Source of the DNA: Rheinheimera tangshanensis
Lineage (GTDB): Bacteria > Pseudomonadota > Gammaproteobacteria > Enterobacterales > Alteromonadaceae
Assembly (NCBI RefSeq): GCF_014645135.1
Contig: NZ_BMLH01000012.1
Coordinates: forward strand, 28,481-92,480
Direction: 5' to 3'
Length of the DNA: 64,000 nt
The position numbers and the translations under genes are program-made. A model generated the notes under the pieces. It searched no databases. It was not told the DNA's origin and saw only the letters and a list, made by a program, of their open reading frames with translations. Below are positions 61,812 through 64,000 of the stretch, one piece after another. How positions within the stretch are numbered: position 1 is the stretch's first letter; every line of letters starts with the position of its first letter.

Positions 61812-62600
61812 TTACTTGAAGTATAAAATACCTTCCACGGCTTCCGTATTGATATTGTGGTAATGCTTTAGAATCATTTGCCACTTCTCCGCGATAAACT
61901 GTTGTTGGCCACTGCGCCTGAATTTTTCTGCTGCTGTTTTCCAGCGTTGCATCAGTTTTGGGTTGGTGCCTGATTTAGACATTAATAAATACACGTCAGA
62001 GCTTTTCAGGTTGTAAACCGATTTTACATCCGTGGTTTCGAGACCTTCCTCCCACAATAAATGCTGAATTCCCTGGCTTTCATAGGCAATTAAATCCAAT
62101 CGGCCTGACCGTAATCTGTGGATATTTTGTTGATGATTCACAGAAGGATGTAAATTACCAAAACCCTGCTCCGTCAGCCATTCCTCTCTGATATCACCAC
62201 GCACCACTCCTATGGCCTGTACTTTACGCAATTGTTCCAGTGACTCAATGTGAACAGGATTTGAACTTAACGCATACACTGACCAGGCTTTAGCACTCAA
62301 TTGGCCCAGCCAATAAAACTCATCTTCTCTTTTTGGGGTTCTGGAAAAACTAAACAGCACTACATTAGGTTCAGTGCGGGCTATATGAATGGCCCGTGCT
62401 TCGGGCAAAACTTCGATCACAGTTTTGTCGTCCAGGCTTCGCTGAATAGCCTGCACCACCTCAACAGAAAAGCCAGTAAGTTGGCCATGACTATCCAGAT
62501 AGCTGGCTGGAGGCTCGACGACCGTGATAATACGAAGGGGCTTGCCGTAAAGTGCAAAGCTGGTTAGAAAAAAGAAAATAACGCCAACAATCCATCGCAT
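61812..62600 (-). CDS. Periplasmic solute-binding protein (SBP_bac_3 type)
   Basis: 262-residue exported binding protein. Signal peptide about 1-19 (WIVGVIFFFLTSFALYG). Core motifs: RIITVVEPPASYLDSHGQLT (about 23-42), GFSVEVVQAIQR, and RSGRLDLIAYESQGIQHLL. No transport partners are near. The start at 62600 gives a good signal peptide; the longer frame from 62660 does not. It resembles the protein at 36518 in overall type but only weakly in sequence. Confidence 0.8.
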   Translation of the reverse strand: MRWIVGVIFFFLTSFALYGKPLRIITVVEPPASYLDSHGQLTGFSVEVVQAIQRSLDDKTVIEVLPEARAIHIARTEPNVVLFSFSRTPKREDEFYWLGQLSAKAWSVYALSSNPVHIESLEQLRKVQAIGVVRGDIREEWLTEQGFGNLHPSVNHQQNIHRLRSGRLDLIAYESQGIQHLLWEEGLETTDVKSVYNLKSSDVYLLMSKSGTNPKLMQRWKTAAEKFRRSGQQQFIAEKWQMILKHYHNINTEAVEGILYFK

Positions 62601-62678
62601 GTTTTGCGTTCTCGAAAAAAATACTACTCTAGGTATAGTCAGATTTATTAGCTCTGACAACCACTTTGCTCTGACAAC

Positions 62679-63584
62679 TTATGAAAGTTTGAGGAGACGT
62701 TTAAGTTGTGCTGTCGGCAATAAGATAATCACATTACCTAACGCCACTATAGAGACACCAATCAGTGCAAACCAGCTCCAGTGGTAATTTTCAAAAAGAG
62801 TAGAGATACCTAAAGCCACTATAGGAAATAGCACCATGGTATAGGCGGCTTTAGCTGGGCCAATACGTCCAACTAAGGTAAGGTAAGCGCCAAAAGCCAA
62901 AACAGAGCCGAATAGCGACAGATACAACAAGGACAAGTTAAACTGAAGACTGGTATCAAATACAGGCATAATACCTTGCACTAAAGCAAAGACCGCCATC
63001 ATAGCTGCGCCATAAGTCATGCCAAATACATTACCCTGCACCACTGGCAGCTGTTGCTGTTGGTTTTTCGATGAGAGCATATTGCCAAGTGATGCAATAT
63101 AAGTCCCAGCGATACTCAAGACTAAACCCCAGAACGCAGAGCCGTTGCTCTCCAACCCTGCGAGTTCAGGCCAGAATACAAAAGCTATACCGAGGATACC
63201 TAACAAAGCCCCCAGTAGTGTTTTCATTTCAATAGGGCGGCCAAAAAACAGAGCGCCATTGAGAATATTCATCAGCACTATGCTGGAAAACACCACGGCT
63301 ATCAGACCGCTGGTTAGGTCTGAAGTCGCCAGGTAAATCAGCAGGTAATTTAAACAGAACAAAAACAATCCCTGCAGAGCCATCCAGCCATGCTGGCGGC
63401 GACTGAAACGCAGCGGCAGTTTGCGCCATAGGCACCAGAACCAGAGCAAGAGGGCAGCTAAACCAAAACGATAGGTAATGGACCACATTTCCGGCACATC
63501 GCCAAGCTGAAACTTAATTGCAAAAAAAGTCGAGCCCCAAATCAACACTGTGGCCAGATACAAAGTAATGGAATGGGTCAACAT
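62679..63584 (-). CDS. EamA-family (DMT) transporter
   Basis: Ten-helix inner-membrane transporter of 301 residues with two EamA repeats (about 5-135 and 150-290). Typical segments: LYLATVLIWGSTFFAIKFQLG in helix 1, ATSDLTSGLIAVVFSSIVLMN in repeat 1 and GRIGPAKAAYTMVLFPIVALG in repeat 2. Substrate unknown. GAGG lies before the ATG. Only distantly similar to the transporter at 25140. Confidence 0.87.
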   Translation of the reverse strand: MLTHSITLYLATVLIWGSTFFAIKFQLGDVPEMWSITYRFGLAALLLWFWCLWRKLPLRFSRRQHGWMALQGLFLFCLNYLLIYLATSDLTSGLIAVVFSSIVLMNILNGALFFGRPIEMKTLLGALLGILGIAFVFWPELAGLESNGSAFWGLVLSIAGTYIASLGNMLSSKNQQQQLPVVQGNVFGMTYGAAMMAVFALVQGIMPVFDTSLQFNLSLLYLSLFGSVLAFGAYLTLVGRIGPAKAAYTMVLFPIVALGISTLFENYHWSWFALIGVSIVALGNVIILLPTAQLKRLLKLS

Positions 63585-63616
63585 ACAGCCTCAGGAAAAA
63601 TCGAAGTTTAATCAGC

Positions 63617-63787
63617 TTATTGAACAGGTTTAACAAGTTTCTTCTGAAAATCGCGTTGTACTATAGCCAGGGCTGACAGTACTGTTTCTGTTGGCAAATC
63701 CTGCTGCTCCAGCAACAGGATCAGTTCTACAGCCAGTTGCACCTCAAAAGGGGCATCAGATAAAGCCGGAGTCTCAGCTTTTGTCAC
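63617..63787 (-). CDS. ybaM: YbaM-like DUF2496 small protein
   Basis: 56-residue protein starting with GTG at 63787 and ending with TAA at 63617-63619. The sequence APFEVQLAVELILLLEQQD followed by LPTETVLSALAIVQRDFQKKL matches the YbaM (DUF2496) pattern, including the acidic helix and the VQRDF motif. Function unknown. Its first 14 bases overlap the end of the comFB-type gene, so translation is coupled. Confidence 0.85.
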   Translation of the reverse strand: MTKAETPALSDAPFEVQLAVELILLLEQQDLPTETVLSALAIVQRDFQKKLVKPVQ

Positions 63788-64000
63788 GTTGGGTATCTAA
63801 GAAAGCTTTGGCTTTGGTGACCGCTTCGCGTACTTTCATCACCATTTCAAAACGTTCAGTCTGAGGCAAGTAAAACGCCATGTCGACTTCATAACGAATG
63901 TATTTAGGGGGTAACTGGTTCAGTACTATACAGCATAAATCGGCCAGATATTCGGTGTCGTATTCATCATCCAGACGCAATTCAACCAAATGATCAAGCA
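63774..64000 (-). CDS. ComFB-family protein, 5' end outside window
   Basis: At least 75 residues of a late-competence ComFB-type protein; the frame is open through the right edge, with LDHLVELRLDDEYDTEY before the first possible start at 63989 (TTG). The conserved DLCCIVLNQLPPKYIRYEVDMAFYL is clear. In cyanobacteria and Bacillus relatives bind cyclic di-nucleotides or take part in competence; its role here is unknown. It overlaps the YbaM-like gene by 14 bases. Confidence 0.85.
   Translation of the reverse strand, partial: LDHLVELRLDDEYDTEYLADLCCIVLNQLPPKYIRYEVDMAFYLPQTERFEMVMKVREAVTKAKAFLDTQRDKS

Noticed and set aside
1-64000. CRISPR arrays, tRNA or rRNA genes, prophage or toxin-antitoxin loci
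   Set aside because: No regularly spaced direct repeats, no cloverleaf or rRNA sequence noticed by eye, and no phage or toxin families among the proteins.

Overview
The window looks like chromosomal DNA of a free-living, aerobic, protein- and polymer-degrading gammaproteobacterium. Gene families and relatedness point to a Rheinheimera/Alteromonadales-type organism. The main clues are E. coli-like sets (cobB, argP/argO, a fiu-piuC-tonB-exbB-exbD iron module, yqjD-yqjE-yqjK-like trio, ybaM), two TonB-dependent receptors, and many exported peptidases and hydrolases (S8, S9A, S10, tricorn-type S41, GH13, GlpQ). This taxonomic call is inference. I see no rRNA, tRNA, CRISPR array, prophage or plasmid functions.

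Layout. 1-870: right end of an IS4-type insertion sequence cut by the window edge. 965-9010: DUF481 outer-membrane protein, subtilisin-like protease, luciferase-like oxidoreductase, MgtC/DUF4010 membrane protein, cytochrome b561, RluA-type pseudouridine synthase with an antibiotic-biosynthesis-monooxygenase (ABM)-type protein, and a DUF2798 protein. 9074-14892 (minus strand): a PhoX-like Tat lipoprotein, a multicopper oxidase and a plant-type tyrosinase, the last two adjacent. 15132-17096: CobB sirtuin and a PAS-GGDEF diguanylate cyclase. 17154-22938: iron uptake module (PepSY protein, Fiu-like receptor, PiuC hydroxylase, TonB, ExbB, ExbD) with candidate Fur boxes. 23190-28490: glutathione peroxidase, glycosyltransferase, EamA transporter, GlpQ and a metallo-beta-lactamase-fold hydrolase. 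28665-32569: a LysR regulator divergent from an MFS / cyclophilin-like / Tat-exported hydrolase operon. 32630-38357: ribosome-associated-type membrane proteins, a second TonB receptor, a periplasmic solute-binding protein and small proteins. 38440-54574: S10 carboxypeptidase, AraC regulator, alpha-amylase, alpha/beta hydrolase, prolyl oligopeptidase, ArgP/ArgO, a repeat lipoprotein, threonine aldolase, tricorn-type protease and a DUF1080 protein. 54838-64000: PaiB/GNAT pair divergent from a MocR-type regulator, a Fur-box-linked 43-codon membrane ORF, DUF445, PhzF, cytochrome b562, OhrR with DUF1993, a second solute-binding protein, EamA, YbaM and ComFB.

The strongest non-coding signals are three 127-bp ERIC/IRU-type repeats (20271-20397, 23031-23157 inverted, 52948-53074). 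One lies inside the iron operon and one lies between a 24-bp perfect palindrome and the glutathione peroxidase gene. That palindrome shares 17 of 19 bases with the sequence just upstream of ohrR, so the peroxidase is predicted to belong to the OhrR organic-peroxide regulon, with an ERIC element inserted between operator and gene. Further signals are a near-consensus Fur box before an undescribed 43-residue membrane peptide, a lipoprotein built of 13-residue W/GF repeats, the tyrosinase plus multicopper oxidase pair, and two hairpins sharing the core GGGTCAGAG.
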